In this document: positions 18,200 through 28,380 of the stretch, in pieces
Numbering within the stretch: the first letter of the stretch is position 1
Layout: each line of letters starts with the position of its first letter
DNA from: DATARH01 sp963778385
GTDB lineage: Bacteria; Pseudomonadota; Alphaproteobacteria; ATCC43930; CGMCC-115725
Direction of reading: 5' to 3'
NCBI GenBank assembly: GCA_963778385.1
Contig: CAVZUA010000058.1
Location: forward strand, 1-64,000
DNA length: 64,000 nucleotides
Notes under the pieces: model-generated
The model's database searches: none
Seen by the model: only the letters and a program-made list of their open reading frames with translations
What the model was told of the DNA's origin: nothing
Translations under genes and position numbers: made by a program

Positions 18200-18229
18200 T
18201 TATGTACATGATTACGATAGGTTACCCTG

Positions 18230-19344
18230 TTGACATCAATGGCAACTGGTCATTTTCTACCACCGCTTCTAACCAGTACGAGGGTACCGGTCGCTGACCT
18301 CCCAGTTGGAAATACCGCCCCAAGGAAGGCTGCGGTGCACTGTCGGGAACATCGGAAGCTGTGGGTGGAGATGGGGACCTGGCACCCACAAATCACTCGG
18401 GGCGGCTGCTTAGCTTGCACCAGGTTTTTGATTTATGACAAGCCCAAGGGCCGGAATCCCTTGGAATGGGATGGAATCCCGGAATGGCTAAATGCCGTCC
18501 CGAATACGGTTCTGATGGCAGGCGGAGAACCGAGACTGCGATCAGTGACCGATCCAACTGTGCTTAAATCAAAGGTGTCTAGTTCACAGGGGGCGATAAG
18601 CCAGCCCCACGTTGGCATGACGCGCTGTGTTTGGCGCGGCCAACAATCCTAATCTCGAAGTCAGGGCGGCGGATTTGGCGATTGCAAATTTGCAAGCGTC
18701 ACCACCACCGCAGAATAGGTTCAGGTGCGGTGATAATCCCGCACCATTACCGCGCCGACGCAAGAAGGCAGATATGCTGGCCAGAGCCGAAAAGCCTTTC
18801 ATTGCGCCCCCCACAAAGGCTCAATTGATGGGTAGGCGGTAGGCGCGTTTTAACCCGCATTCCCCGGATAGAGTGGCGATTTTGAGCGTAATTGCGGGGG
18901 TTCTAGGTTAAAATTCAGTAGCTAGCGGGCGACGACCGCCTCGGCATGAGGGACCGTCGGCACCAGATGCGGCAAGCGACGACAGCGGAGGTGCGCTTTG
19001 ATACCGCCAAATCAGTGTGTTTTAGTGGCTCGGTATCGTCAATCAGCGCTTTGCCGCCTCTTTGCGGGCGGTGGGCTCGATTTACCCTTGCCCGAGCTGT
19101 CAGAAACGCAATTCTTGGCCGCGAAAACGCCGGAATCTGGCGAATGTCGGTTTCGGCGACCCCATGACAGTGCCCGTCAGCGGCTAGAGAAGTTATTTCT
19201 GGGCGCTGCGGTTTTCGGGGCCGTTAGTGTTGGGTTTGTCCAGATCGCAAAGACGGCTACGGTCACCTTCGAAAGGGGGCCCTGTCCATTGACACGCTAG
19301 TCCGGTCGGGCCGGCGCCTGCACGGCGAAGTGCCGGAGTTCTGC
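18230..19344. other. About 1.1 kb without a recognisable gene
   Basis: Several open frames of 60-140 codons occur on both strands, but none has a convincing ribosome site, family motif or consistent codon bias. GC content is lower than in the surroundings near 18230-18760. It is probably degraded DNA. Confidence 0.5.
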
Positions 19345-19618
19345 TCAGTAGTCGAAATGCGCGGTCACGAAAGCGTTCAAGGGCTGGCCCACCAAGGCGC
19401 CGGCCGCATTCGCGGCGACGAAATACCGCTGGTCGGTGATGTTCTTCACGTTAATGTCGATGCCCCCACCCGGCTGCTCGTAGCCGAGCACGGCATTGAG
19501 CAGGACGTATCCGGGCACATGGTTGACGTTGGTGATGTCGCTGAACGTCTTGTCGCGATAATTGACGCCCGCGCCAATCCTGCCGGGGGTGGAGCCACGG
19601 TCGGGAACTCTCGTCGCT
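19345..19618 (-). pseudogene. TonB-dependent receptor, C-terminal remnant
   Basis: The minus strand encodes the last strands of a siderophore-receptor barrel: GAGVNYRDKTFSDITNVNHV, PGYVLLNAVLGYE, IDINVKNITDQRYF and a terminal aromatic residue (AHFDY then stop). The upstream frame ends at a stop 90 codons in, so plug, TonB box and most of the barrel are gone. It is evidence for a lost iron-uptake gene. Confidence 0.7.
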
Positions 19619-19757
19619 AGTTATGTGGCCGGGCATTGTTGCTCTATCCCTTGACTGACTAAGACTAATTCTGGCGTCCGTTCCCATTGTCCTGACGGCA
19701 GTCCCGCCGGGTGCCCCGGCGATCCTGGCCTCCTTCGGGAACTAAACGATGCCACTA

Positions 19758-20327
19758 TCAGCTGCCCTGTGACGCGAGGGTAATCTCGACGCGGCGATTT
19801 TGCGCGCGACCGCCTGGCGTCGTGTTCGGCGCGATCGGATCGGCCTCGCCGTATCCCTTTGCCGAGAGCAGATCGGGTTTAACGCCGTGCGCAGTGAGGA
19901 ATTGCATGACGGCGTCGGCGCGTTTTTGCGACAGTTCGAGGTTGGACGTCACGCCGCGTTTCTTCAGTGCCGCCCCTATTGGTGCATTGTCGGTATAGCC
20001 GTTAACGACGAGCGGGTTCTGCTGAGTCGACGCGAGCTGGGATGCCATCTTCGCCATGACTTGCTCTCCCTGGGGCGCGATGTCCCAGCTGCCGGGCTTG
20101 AACAGCAGATCGCTGTTGACCGTGTATTTGATTGCGCCTTGCAGCCGGGTGACCTGCGCTCGCTGGGTGCTCACCTGAGATTGCAGTTGCTGATTTTGCG
20201 TCTGCAATTGCTGGTTCTGCGCCTGCAGCGCGTCATACGCGCTTTGCGAGACGCAAGCGGAGAGGAAAAAGAGCGCCGTGAGCGGCAGCACCGGCGCCAG
20301 GCGGCGTTTTAGACATTGCAGCGTCAT
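19758..20327 (-). CDS. OmpA-family peptidoglycan-binding lipoprotein
   Basis: The start MTLQCLKRRLAPVLPLTALF leads to a lipobox (LSAC), so the 189-residue protein is a lipoprotein. A coiled coil rich in Gln (ALQAQNQQLQTQNQQLQSQV) occupies residues about 30-60. It is followed by an OmpA C-terminal domain (residues about 75-187): SDLLFKPGSWDIAPQGEQVM, VNGYTDNAPIG, ELSQKRADAVMQFLTAHGV, AKGYGEADPIAPN and RAQNRRVEITL, including the Asp and Arg that bind diaminopimelate. It tethers the outer membrane to the cell wall. Upstream in-frame codons to 20570 lack a signal peptide and were excluded. No operon partner. Confidence 0.85.
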   Translation of the reverse strand: MTLQCLKRRLAPVLPLTALFFLSACVSQSAYDALQAQNQQLQTQNQQLQSQVSTQRAQVTRLQGAIKYTVNSDLLFKPGSWDIAPQGEQVMAKMASQLASTQQNPLVVNGYTDNAPIGAALKKRGVTSNLELSQKRADAVMQFLTAHGVKPDLLSAKGYGEADPIAPNTTPGGRAQNRRVEITLASQGS

Positions 20328-20617
20328 CGTTGGGATCCATGTCTTGGGGGAGCCATTTATCGTATTGGTGGTTCTGGTGACTGTCGGGAACTTCGGGACA
20401 CACAGGGTGAGGGGGACCCACCCAACAATACGCTCGGCCCTGTCGAGGAAGGTCGCACGAAAAATACTACAGTTTCGTGACAATTGGGCGAAAGCCGCCT
20501 GTAGGGGGGTTGAGCACCTCTGCGGGGCGCCGCGGCGGGTAGCACCGCACCGAACGGCGCTCGTCAACACTACTGATATTATCTCGAACTAGCGGTTCGG
20601 GATAATCGAACGTGGCG

Positions 20618-21034
20618 CTACTGCGCCGTGACGAGCCCCCTGCGGCGCGCTCTCCACGCGTCGAGGCTCCATGCTCCGGCGCCCAACGTGGCGACAAAGA
20701 GAAATCCGCCGGCAAGCCCCATATTCTTGAAGAACTGGATTTCCTGGGCGCGTTCGGCAAGGTTGGTGTGAGCGACCAAGGCCGTCGCGATGCACCACGC
20801 CGCCAGAATAAAACCCGCCAAGCGGGTGAAAAGCCCGAAAAGGATCAGCAGGCCGCCGCCCAACTCAACGACGACCGCGAGAACCCAGGCCGCTTCAACC
20901 ATCGGCAGCCCCTGCTTGGCGAACATCGCCTGGGTGGCGGCAGCGCCCATCAGCTTGCCCCAGCCGCCAGTAATAAACAGCAGACACATCAAGACGCGGC
21001 CGATCAGCGTTACCGCGTTGTCGGTTCCCTGCAT
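20618..21034 (-). CDS. DoxX-family membrane protein
   Basis: The 138-residue protein has four predicted membrane helices: TLIGRVLMCLLFITGGWGKL, AAWVLAVVVELGGGLLILFG, FTRLAGFILAAWCIATALVA and NMGLAGGFLFVATLGAGAWS. The first helix carries the DoxX signature R-x-x-L-x-x-L-F-x-x-G-x-x-K. Family members are small inner-membrane proteins associated with quinone, thiosulfate or oxidative-stress systems; a specific role is not predictable. The start (MQGTDNAV) is chosen because GGGAGG lies 7 nt upstream. Length is normal. It stands alone. Confidence 0.85.
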   Translation of the reverse strand: MQGTDNAVTLIGRVLMCLLFITGGWGKLMGAAATQAMFAKQGLPMVEAAWVLAVVVELGGGLLILFGLFTRLAGFILAAWCIATALVAHTNLAERAQEIQFFKNMGLAGGFLFVATLGAGAWSLDAWRARRRGLVTAQ

Positions 21035-21517
21035 AGCGAACCTCCCTCTCGCTTTGTTCTCATTGTAAACCAAACCCTAAGGAGAAGCCCCTAAAAGCCT
21101 TCGGTACCCCTGCCGATAGGTCTGCACATCGTCGGTGCCCGTCCTCACTAATATCGCAGTCTTACAATTGTATACGGCCAGTATCTGCCCGCCGTATGCT
21201 GAGAGCGGGATGACCGTCGGGGCGGGGTGAGGATGGCCGAGTGGAAGTTGGTGTTCCGCGACACGCCGACGATTAGCGCGTCGAGTGGATCGATGGCAAC
21301 GGTGGTATCGAGGTGGCGACCTTCGCGAGCCCTGGCGTGCCCGGCGCGCGGTCCGCTACGCCGATTGCAATACGGCGAGTTCGAGGAGGTAGACCGGCCC
21401 TGCTGAGGCGGCTTGAAAAACTATGCGGTGTTGCGTCCAATCGCTCCGCGACACTCTTGGCAGCGTTGTTCCCGCTAGCGTCTGTCGCACGGCCGAGGGA
21501 ACCGAAGCCCGCTTGGC

Positions 21518-21690
21518 TATTCACTCCGCAACTGCTTCTGCAATCCCACTGTGTCAACAAGGTCCCAATGCTCAGCGAGTTTGCCGCACTCGACGCGCCA
21601 AATGTCGATCGTCGCAAAGCTGATTTTTCGTCCCGTCGGCGCGATGCCCTGCCTATCAAGCCCCAGCAATTTCACGTATGAGAACGAAGC
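21518..21690 (-). pseudogene. SnoaL-like ester cyclase, C-terminal remnant
   Basis: The minus strand reads GIAPTGRKISFATIDIWRVE then CGKLAEHWDLVDTVGLQKQL, the final strands of the SnoaL-like polyketide-cyclase/ester-cyclase family (usual form PTGKxVxxxxxxIxRxxxGKIxExWxxxD). The N-terminal half is absent or unreadable. Between 21100 and 21517 nothing was recognised. Confidence 0.55.
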
Positions 21691-21901
21691 GCTGCGCGCG
21701 GACGCTCTGACGGCTGCGGAGGGTACCGGGTTGTCATTGGCCCTGATGCGATCTGCAGCTCGGCCGACGCGACCCAGGACGCTCTCTTGATGCTCTACAA
21801 ACGCCGCTTCCCTTGAATACCGCCACCTAGCGTGTGCGGCGCTGGGCCGTGATCGGTGCCTTGAGTGCTCCGTTTTGCCGCGAGGGATCCCCTCGAACGG
21901 G

Positions 21902-24174
21902 TTACGGCATGGAATTCATCAGTCGGGCAACGGCGGCGCTCAACTCCGCGGACCGGAAGGGTTTGGCGATCACCGGGAACTTGTCGGTTTCGGACCCGTC
22001 GCGGCGCGCGTAGCCGGTCGTCAGCAACACCCGCAACCCAGGCCGAAGCGCCTGAGCTTGACCCGCAAGCGCCGCCCCAGAGGATACCTCGCGGACGGCA
22101 TCGTCATCCTCGACGACCAGGATTAGCCCCGCGCCGCCTTGCAGGGGACCAGCGGGAACGTTTTCGATCGGATGTTCGAGCGGCGCCGATATGACGGGCA
22201 GATAAAACGCCACCCTGGTTCCCTCTCCGGGAGCACTGGTCAGCGTGGCGCCGCCCCCTGATTGCCGCGCAAAGCCATAGACGGTCGACAATCCCAATCC
22301 CGATCCCTTACCGACGTCCTTTGTGGTGTAAAAGGGCTCGAACGCGCGCGCCGCGACCGCGGCGCTCATGCCTTCGCCCGTATCGGCAACGGCGAATTCG
22401 ACGTAGTCGCCCGGCGCCGGCGCCTCACCGAACGTGACGTCGCTGGCCGACACTTTGCGGGTCGTCACCGTCAGGCGGCCGCCACCGGGCATCGCGTCCC
22501 GCGCGTTCATCACCAGGTTCATCACCGCCGCCTCGAACTGCGCCGGATCGACCTTGCAGGCCGGCAGGTCGATTGCACCGTCAATGACAATTTCGACGGT
22601 TTCGCCGACCGCTCGGCGGATCAGCACCTCGATTTCCGCCAGCAGGGCATTGAGGTTAGCGGCAACCGGATGCAGCGCTTGGCTGCGCGAGAACGCCAGC
22701 AACTGTTGCGTGAGCTGCGCGCCCCGATTGATGGAGCGCAGCGCCAATTCGGCCAGCGACGCCGTTCGTGCATCTGTGCTGCGGCGGGCGATCATGTCGA
22801 GGCTGCCCATTGCCGCCGTCAGCAGGTTGTTGAAGTCGTGGGCGACTCCACCGGTCAGCTGCGCCACGGTTTCCAGCCGCGACAAATGCTCCATCCGGTG
22901 GCGCTCGGTCGTGTCGTGCAGGATGCACACCGCGCCAATGATGGCGTCCTGCTGTCCGTAAAGCGGCGTGAAATCAGCGTCGTAAATAATCTCGATACCG
23001 CGGGTCCGCGAGAAAAATCGGTAATCACGCATTTCCGCCCGACGGCCCGCCAATGCCTCGCGCCACGCATCGCCCACTGGATGCTGCGCGAAGCCGGGGA
23101 ATGCTTCGAACACCGTCTTGCCGAGCACCGCGTCGCGCGGGTAGCCGTTAATGCGCTACATCGCCGCGTTCCAGACGAGGTGCCGCATTTCATTGTCGAC
23201 GACGACGATGCCTTCCGACGTGTTTTCGATGATCAGCTCGAAGAGCAACCGTTCCCGGCGCTGCCGCTCCTCCATCTCGTCGCGCTCGGTGAGATCGCGC
23301 GCCGTCGCCATGATGTGGTAGTCGCCGTCCAGCTGCTCCGGTACCCGAACGAACATGACGCCGATCGAGCGGGTGACACCGGACATCGTGCGGCGCGCCG
23401 TGTAACGCTGGTTTTCGCCGGTGCGGATGCACTCGCGCATCAGCCGCAGCGGCAGCTGCGCCGGCTCCTCGCCGAGAATGTCTTCGAGCGGGCGGCCGAC
23501 GACCTCTTCATATTTCAGCCCATACGCGCGTTCGGTCGCGCGGTTAAGATCGACGTATACAAAGCGGCCGTCCTTGGTCGCGCGAAACAGCGTCAGCCAA
23601 TCCGGTGTGTTGTCGAAAATCGCCTGGATTTGGGCGCGGCTGGCGCCGAGGAGGCGATGGCGTCGTTCGGCCCGCTGCTGCAGGCGGTCGCTGAGCTCCC
23701 GCAGGCGGCGCTCGCTTTCGGACAAGGCCGCCGCGCTCGCGTTCTCCGTCTTCCGCCGGCGCGTGCTGTCTGGCGCGTGCTGTCTATGGTAATGCCATGC
23801 ATGCGGGAAGGCTTGCCGCTGGCATCGGCGGCTGTCTGGCCGAGGAAGACAACCCAGTGCGGCTCGTCATCCGGCCAGACCAGTCGAGCCTCGATCCGCA
23901 TGGGGCCCGGCCGCTCGCGAAATTCGGCAAAGGCCGCACTGACTGCCGTCCGTTCCGTCGGGTGAATGGCGTTCAGCAGGTGGCCATAAAGATCGCCCGC
24001 GAGGTTGGGATCGAGACCGAGGTTGCGGGCCATTTGCGCCGACCATCGCATCTCGCCGCTGGCCAAATTCCACTCCCAGGCACCTATCTCCCCGGCTTCC
24101 AGCGCGGCCAGGACATCGAAACCGGCCTCGCTGTCCTCGCGGATTGTCTCCGCGGTATTAGGGCCCGTCGCCAA
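21902..24174 (-). pseudogene. Hybrid PAS sensor histidine kinase with three independent lesions
   Basis: The intact ancestor read N to C: PAS (GAWEWNLASGEMRWSAQMAR), coiled coil (SESERRLRELSDRLQQ), PAS (IFDNTPDWLTLFRATKDGRF), PAS (LIIENTSEGIVVVDNEMRHL), histidine-kinase dimerisation helix (VAHDFNNLL, phospho-His), ATPase (NLVMNARDAM N-box, DTGEGM, GKGSGLGLSTVYG) and a receiver domain (LILVVEDDDAVREV). Lesions are a 14-bp tandem duplication at 23758-23785 that shifts frame, a TAG at about 23156-23158 where the family has Glu (NAAM-stop-RINGYPRD), and loss of about 50 residues from the receiver including the phosphorylated Asp. Single-lesion reversal would not restore function. Confidence 0.85.
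23758..23785. repeat. Perfect 14-bp tandem duplication in the sensor kinase
   Basis: GGCGCGTGCTGTCT occurs twice without a gap. Deleting one copy joins the first PAS frame directly to the SESERRLRELSDR coiled coil, so this duplication is the frameshift. Confidence 0.95.
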
Positions 24175-24786
24175 CTTACCGCACCCTCATCGCCTTGAAG
24201 CGCCCTCGCGCGCGCATCGTGTCGCGACATCCGCGGCTGCCAAACCCGCGCCATGATAAAGGGTTTTTCTCAGCGCGGAAACGACGCCGCGCTGTGCACG
24301 TACTTTGGCCGCGGGAAATGCCTTTGATGCCCGGGAACCCTCGCTCATGCCTGCCGGCGGCGCCGACCAACCCGAACCGACCCGGCACGTGGTGCCCTGA
24401 CCGCGATACGACCGGGCTACGTGCGCCCAACACCCCGGCCTCGTCGGAAATGCCAAGGAAAAAAAGCAGGCTGCCATACGCAATTTCTACGAGTGTTCAC
24501 GCCCTGTTCACAGTCCTGAAATGGCCCATCATGGGACTGTGGCGGGTCGCGGGTCGGGCGTTTGTGCGGATTCCGGGCACTCCGACCCAGTACCCCCGAC
24601 CACTGTTTCGGGGACAGTCCCCGGACCCGCCGACCCACTCATAGCGCACTGATAAACCAGCGCTTTTCGCTCGCTGGAACCAACGAAACGAGGTACATTT
24701 CCATTGCGCACTGGGCGCAAAACGGAGTGTCTCGCAAATGACTACGGTTCAAATCACAGTCCCTGATCGGTTAGTACTCGGTCGCA
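24175..24786. other. About 600 bp without a recognisable gene
   Basis: Short overlapping frames on both strands show no motif or ribosome site. Only the beginning of the IS256 remnant is recognised, from about 24787. Confidence 0.5.
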
Positions 24787-24950
24787 ATGGTGCAACTGCC
24801 GGAACGCTCGGTGATGACCGGCATCGGTCCGGTCGGCGTGCGCCAGCCTCGCGTGCGTGACCGCGGTGTTGCCGCTGAGAATGCCGAGCGCACCCGCTTC
24901 ACGCCTGCGATCCTGCCGCTCTACGCGCGGCGCTCCCGGAGCCTGGAGGA
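24787..24950 (+). pseudogene. IS256-family (mutator) transposase N-terminal fragment
   Basis: The frame reads VQLPERSVMTGIGPVGVRQP then RVRDRGVAAENAERTRFTPA and ILPLYARRSRSLE, the conserved stretch before the catalytic core of mutator-type transposases. The DDE core is missing; the sequence diverges after about 55 codons. Confidence 0.65.
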
Positions 24951-24984
24951 TAGGTGCCGAGAAGCCGATCCCAGAAGAAATCGA

Positions 24985-25399
24985 TCACTGCGAAGTTGCA
25001 GTTTGACGGTGATGGATGAAATGTAGCTGCTGCTTTCGCTCGAACCATGAAAAGCGGCCAAGCCACGAACCCGCAACGTGATATTGATTGTCGATATAGT
25101 AATGGCCGCAGAATGAGAGCGACATTACCGCAAGCTGATCTGCCAATAGGTCCAATCTAAGAAAAAAGTAGCTCGGGCCGACTAACACGGCCACAGGCAT
25201 TATGAAAAATAGCGTATTATTGTCCCCATTATCAAGATAGTGAGCAGAAACAACGTGATCATCGGCATAATGGACATGATGAAACTGGATATGATCCTTA
25301 AAGAATCTTCCGCCAAGACGGCTATGTCCGAGATGTCGGTGAAATAAAGTCTGCCCTAGCGACATCAGAAAATGGACGATCATTGCGGTAAAGCCATAC
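24985..25399 (-). pseudogene. Fatty-acid hydroxylase/sterol-desaturase family protein, N-terminally truncated
   Basis: The frame enters from DDE insertion sequence copy B, so its start is lost. Histidine clusters typical of the integral-membrane di-iron hydroxylase family remain (HRHLGHSRLGG, DHIQFHHVHYADDH, HYYIDNQYHV, LHFIHHRQ), together with hydrophobic helices (LFFIMPVAVLVGPSYFFL). The C-terminus looks close to complete. These enzymes hydroxylate or desaturate lipids in the inner membrane. Composition is AT-richer than the surroundings, as in the 3D-domain gene beside copy A. Confidence 0.6.
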
Positions 25400-26842
25400 C
25401 AGCCCGTTGCTGAAGTGGCGTTCTGATCAGGCGGGTTCAGCGGTGACGACGATGACCAGGATGGCGAATCCGTCGGGCGAGGCGACGACCAGGATGATTG
25501 CGACGGCCTCCTCGGTGTCGACGAAGAACAGATGGGCCAGCCCCCGGTCAGCGGCCTCTCTCGGGGTCCCAACCCCGACCAGCCACCGCATCAGGATGCC
25601 GAGATTGTGGCCGGCGACGTGAACCAGGTAGCGTTTGTGGACGTTCTCACGTCCGCGCAGCCAGGTCCGCCGCATGCCGCCTCGGTCGAGATTGTGAGCG
25701 AAGGATCGCTCGACGATCTCCGCCCGCCGCCGCATCGCCTGCTTGCCGATCATCGAACCCAGGCGGATGCGGTTTGCGTACACCACCGCCCGAGCTTTGT
25801 CGTCACCGTGCCAGCGTGAAAAGCCCGACTGCTTGGGCTCGGCGATGCGCGTCTTCCACCCCCCAGCGTCGAGGGTCTTCAAGACCGCACGCGAGTGATA
25901 CCCTTTGTCCGCGACGAGCTCGCTCGGCTTTTGCTTGGTCGGTGCGGCGCTCATCGGCGCCAGGTTGTTCTCCACCGCCGTCAGCGTGCCCGCGATCGTC
26001 GTTGTGTCACCTTGGTCGGCGGGATGGAGCACCGCCGCGACGATGATGCCGGTGTCGAGATCGACCGCGTGCTCGGGCTTGTAGGCGAGATGGGTGCGAC
26101 CGTCTTTCAGCTTGGCGATCTTGGCCTGTGGATCGGTCTTGCTCACCCAATCTTCGTTCGACAACTTCTTGCCCGTGCGGGCGCGGTCGAGCCGAACCAG
26201 ATCATCCGCCGTCGGCGTCTCGATGCCGCTCTGCTTGGCCATCTGGGTCAGCATTTCGCGATAGGTCCGGCCATCATCCCGACGCACGATCGTGCGCAGT
26301 GCCGCATTAGCCTCCATCGTCGAGGCGTCGACGCCGATCCGCTTGCCCCGGACCAGGCCTTGCTCGGCCACCAGCTTCAACACCCAGCCGAACACACTCT
26401 CGTGGACCTCGTGCGGAAGTCGGCTGCGTGTCTTCGACAACCATGAGTGATCGGGAACTTCTTCCCGGTTCTCCAGCCGCAGAAAATCGCGCAGCGAATA
26501 CAAATCCGAACAGCGCCAAGCGATGCCCCGCTCACTGGCGATCCCTTCGAAATACCCAATCATGTGCATCCGGAAGTAACGCCCCGGCGGCACCGACGGT
26601 GCTCCCATCTTCGGCGCGTAATAAGGCTGGCAGGCCGTCTCGACAAATCCGTCAAAACCGCCCGCGAGCAGCACTTCCTGAAGCCGATCGTAAAACACAT
26701 GCCCCGGTGAGCGGGGCATCTCCGCCCAAGTCACGATCAGATCACCTTGCCGATCGCCCTCGCGCCCCATTGACATCCCAAAAGCCCCGATCAGTCCCCG
26801 CTTCACACAGAATCAACGAAAGCTGACTTCGTCAACGGGCTG
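25400..26842 (-). mobile_element. DDE insertion sequence copy B (IS1182/IS5-like), 1443 bp
   Basis: It is nearly identical to the copy at 8489-9930, same orientation and same terminal inverted repeats (CAGCCCGTTGCTGAAG and CTTCGTCAACGGGCTG). There is no target duplication. Its right end lies 5 bp from the IS1111-type element. Confidence 0.85.
25427..26776 (-). CDS. DDE transposase of insertion sequence copy B
   Basis: The 449 residues from MSMGREGD differ from copy A at only a handful of positions (for example NEDWVSKT against NEEWVSKT, NLAPMSAAP against NLAQMSAAP). The DDE residues (GVDAST, VADKGYHS, EIVERSF) are intact, so either copy may supply transposase for both. Upstream of the ATG copy B has one extra C compared with copy A, opening a GTG start 10 codons earlier in this copy only; the shared ATG is therefore preferred. 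Confidence 0.85.
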   Translation of the reverse strand: MSMGREGDRQGDLIVTWAEMPRSPGHVFYDRLQEVLLAGGFDGFVETACQPYYAPKMGAPSVPPGRYFRMHMIGYFEGIASERGIAWRCSDLYSLRDFLRLENREEVPDHSWLSKTRSRLPHEVHESVFGWVLKLVAEQGLVRGKRIGVDASTMEANAALRTIVRRDDGRTYREMLTQMAKQSGIETPTADDLVRLDRARTGKKLSNEDWVSKTDPQAKIAKLKDGRTHLAYKPEHAVDLDTGIIVAAVLHPADQGDTTTIAGTLTAVENNLAPMSAAPTKQKPSELVADKGYHSRAVLKTLDAGGWKTRIAEPKQSGFSRWHGDDKARAVVYANRIRLGSMIGKQAMRRRAEIVERSFAHNLDRGGMRRTWLRGRENVHKRYLVHVAGHNLGILMRWLVGVGTPREAADRGLAHLFFVDTEEAVAIILVVASPDGFAILVIVVTAEPA

Positions 26843-26847
26843 CTCTC

Positions 26848-28375
26848 ATGTCCGTTTTCAAGAGGTCGGGCGCGGTTTTCCGTTCCGCGGCGGCGGATCG
26901 TGCAGGCCGTAGGATGGATGCGCAGGGCAGGAGACAGGACCTGAAGACGCCGGTTGAACAAGCTCTCATGCGCGGGTTGGATACCGCATGACCGTGGTTT
27001 CGTCTTGGGGCTGCCTCACTCTAAGGACGAGCGTCGATCCGAAGACCGGCTCATAACAGCGCGGGAGGGTTCCCCACCGCGGCCCTGCCCCCCGCCCTGC
27101 GCATCGGCTACGTTATGTCCAGCAGCTCCTCACCTGGTTCCGGCTGCGATGGAGGGCGGCACCTGATCAGACCAGAGCCGGCTGCGCGAGGCGGGCAATC
27201 GCCCAGATGAAGCCAACCATCTCGCGGGCGATCGCGGTCGTAACCACAACTTTCGGCCTGCCGGCAGCAGCCAGGCGGCGATATCGCGCGCACAAGCGGA
27301 GCTGCGCTTTCCAGGCGATGTCGCGCACCGCCGCGGGCAATCCCTCGACGCGGTCGTGCAGCTTGCGGCTCACCCGCGCCGACATTCGGTAGGTCCAGGC
27401 CCCCTCGATGAGCACGCGCCGCGCCAAGGCGTTGCCGGCCTTGGTGATGCCACCACGTCGAACCGAGCGCCCGGACGAGTGCTCGCTCGGCACCAGGCCG
27501 AGATAGGCCATCAGCTGCCGGGGATTGGCGAAGCGGCGAAAGTCGCCGACTTCCGCCACGACGGTGACCGCGACGATGAGGGCGACCCCGCGCATCGACT
27601 GGAGAGCCGCGACGACGGGCGCCATCGACCAGTTCGGCAGCAGCTCCTCGATCTGCTGCGTCAGCCGGTCGCGTCGGGTCTCAGCTTCCTGGACAGCATG
27701 AATGTAGTCCTGCAGCACGATCTGCTGAGCCGGATGCTCGAACTGCACCGTCGACAGCCAGCGTCGATAGGCCAAGGTCCAGGCGCGAGCCCCGCGGTAA
27801 ATCCGCTCATGGCGCAGCAGGAAGCCTTGCAGGTGTTGTCGCGCTTTGACCAACACCCGAACCGCGGTCGCCCGTGCCCGCACCAAATCGCGCATCGCCT
27901 CGTGAGCGGCATCGGGTATCCAGATTGCCGTCAGCTCGCCGGCCCGATGCAGCTTCGCCAGCATCAGCGCATCGCGGCGATCCGTCTTGACCCGGTCGCC
28001 CGCCTTCATCGGGATCAGCGACGGCGCTACCACAACGCACTCATGCCCGTAACCGGTCAGCAGCCGGTGAAGTCCGTAGCCGCAAGGGCCAGCTTCGTAG
28101 CACAAGCTGAGCCGCCGACCGCCTTTACTGAGCCGCGACACCACCTTACTCAGGATCTCGGGACGGTTCTCGAAAACCCCGAGCTGTCGTACTTCGCCGC
28201 CGCGCCTGCCCTCTGCTACCGCAATACATACCGTCGCCTTGTGCACGTCCAATCCGACAAAAGTGATATCGTCCATCAGGCCCGTCCCCCATGCTTGAGG
28301 CTCTGTGCCGGTCATCCGCCACAACCCTCGACAGTGTGCATGCCGAGGACGGGCCGCCGATCACTCAGCGGACAT
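26848..28375 (-). mobile_element. IS1111-type IS110 element, copy A
   Basis: The boundaries come from alignment with copy B at 55873-57396 (opposite orientation). Both run from ATGTCCGCTGAG to a near-complementary end (CGGACAT here, CGAACAT in copy B), giving 7-bp terminal inverted repeats. The roughly 315-bp non-coding stretch after the transposase is long enough for a bridge RNA. Confidence 0.8.
27167..28276 (-). CDS. IS110-family (IS1111-like) transposase, copy A
   Basis: The 369-residue protein starts MDDITFVGLDVHKATVCIAV. DEDD residues lie in GLDVHK, CYEAGPCGYGLHR (Glu) and KTDRRDALMLAKLHRAGEL. The C-terminal Transposase_20 domain has SMRGVALIVAVTVVAEVGDF, RQLMAYLGLVPSEHSSG and GGITKAGNALARRVLIEGAW (catalytic Ser region). 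Copy B at 56 kb is nearly identical (for example GVALIVA against GVALVVA, LAAAG against LAATG). Upstream in-frame codons to 28324 are part of the element's non-coding end. Probably functional. Confidence 0.9.
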   Translation of the reverse strand: MDDITFVGLDVHKATVCIAVAEGRRGGEVRQLGVFENRPEILSKVVSRLSKGGRRLSLCYEAGPCGYGLHRLLTGYGHECVVVAPSLIPMKAGDRVKTDRRDALMLAKLHRAGELTAIWIPDAAHEAMRDLVRARATAVRVLVKARQHLQGFLLRHERIYRGARAWTLAYRRWLSTVQFEHPAQQIVLQDYIHAVQEAETRRDRLTQQIEELLPNWSMAPVVAALQSMRGVALIVAVTVVAEVGDFRRFANPRQLMAYLGLVPSEHSSGRSVRRGGITKAGNALARRVLIEGAWTYRMSARVSRKLHDRVEGLPAAVRDIAWKAQLRLCARYRRLAAAGRPKVVVTTAIAREMVGFIWAIARLAQPALV

Positions 28376-28380
28376 CGGGT

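Noticed and set aside
17691..18209. 172-codon minus-strand frame
   Set aside because: It covers the shifted DUF4236 start and the antisense of the MucR-like remnant; its own translation has no coherent family.
18998..19300. 100-codon plus-strand frame with one hydrophobic segment
   Set aside because: No ribosome site, no motif, and Cys/Arg-rich random composition.
22262..23965. 567-codon plus-strand frame opposite the sensor kinase
   Set aside because: Shadow of a high-GC gene; the minus strand carries PAS and histidine-kinase motifs.
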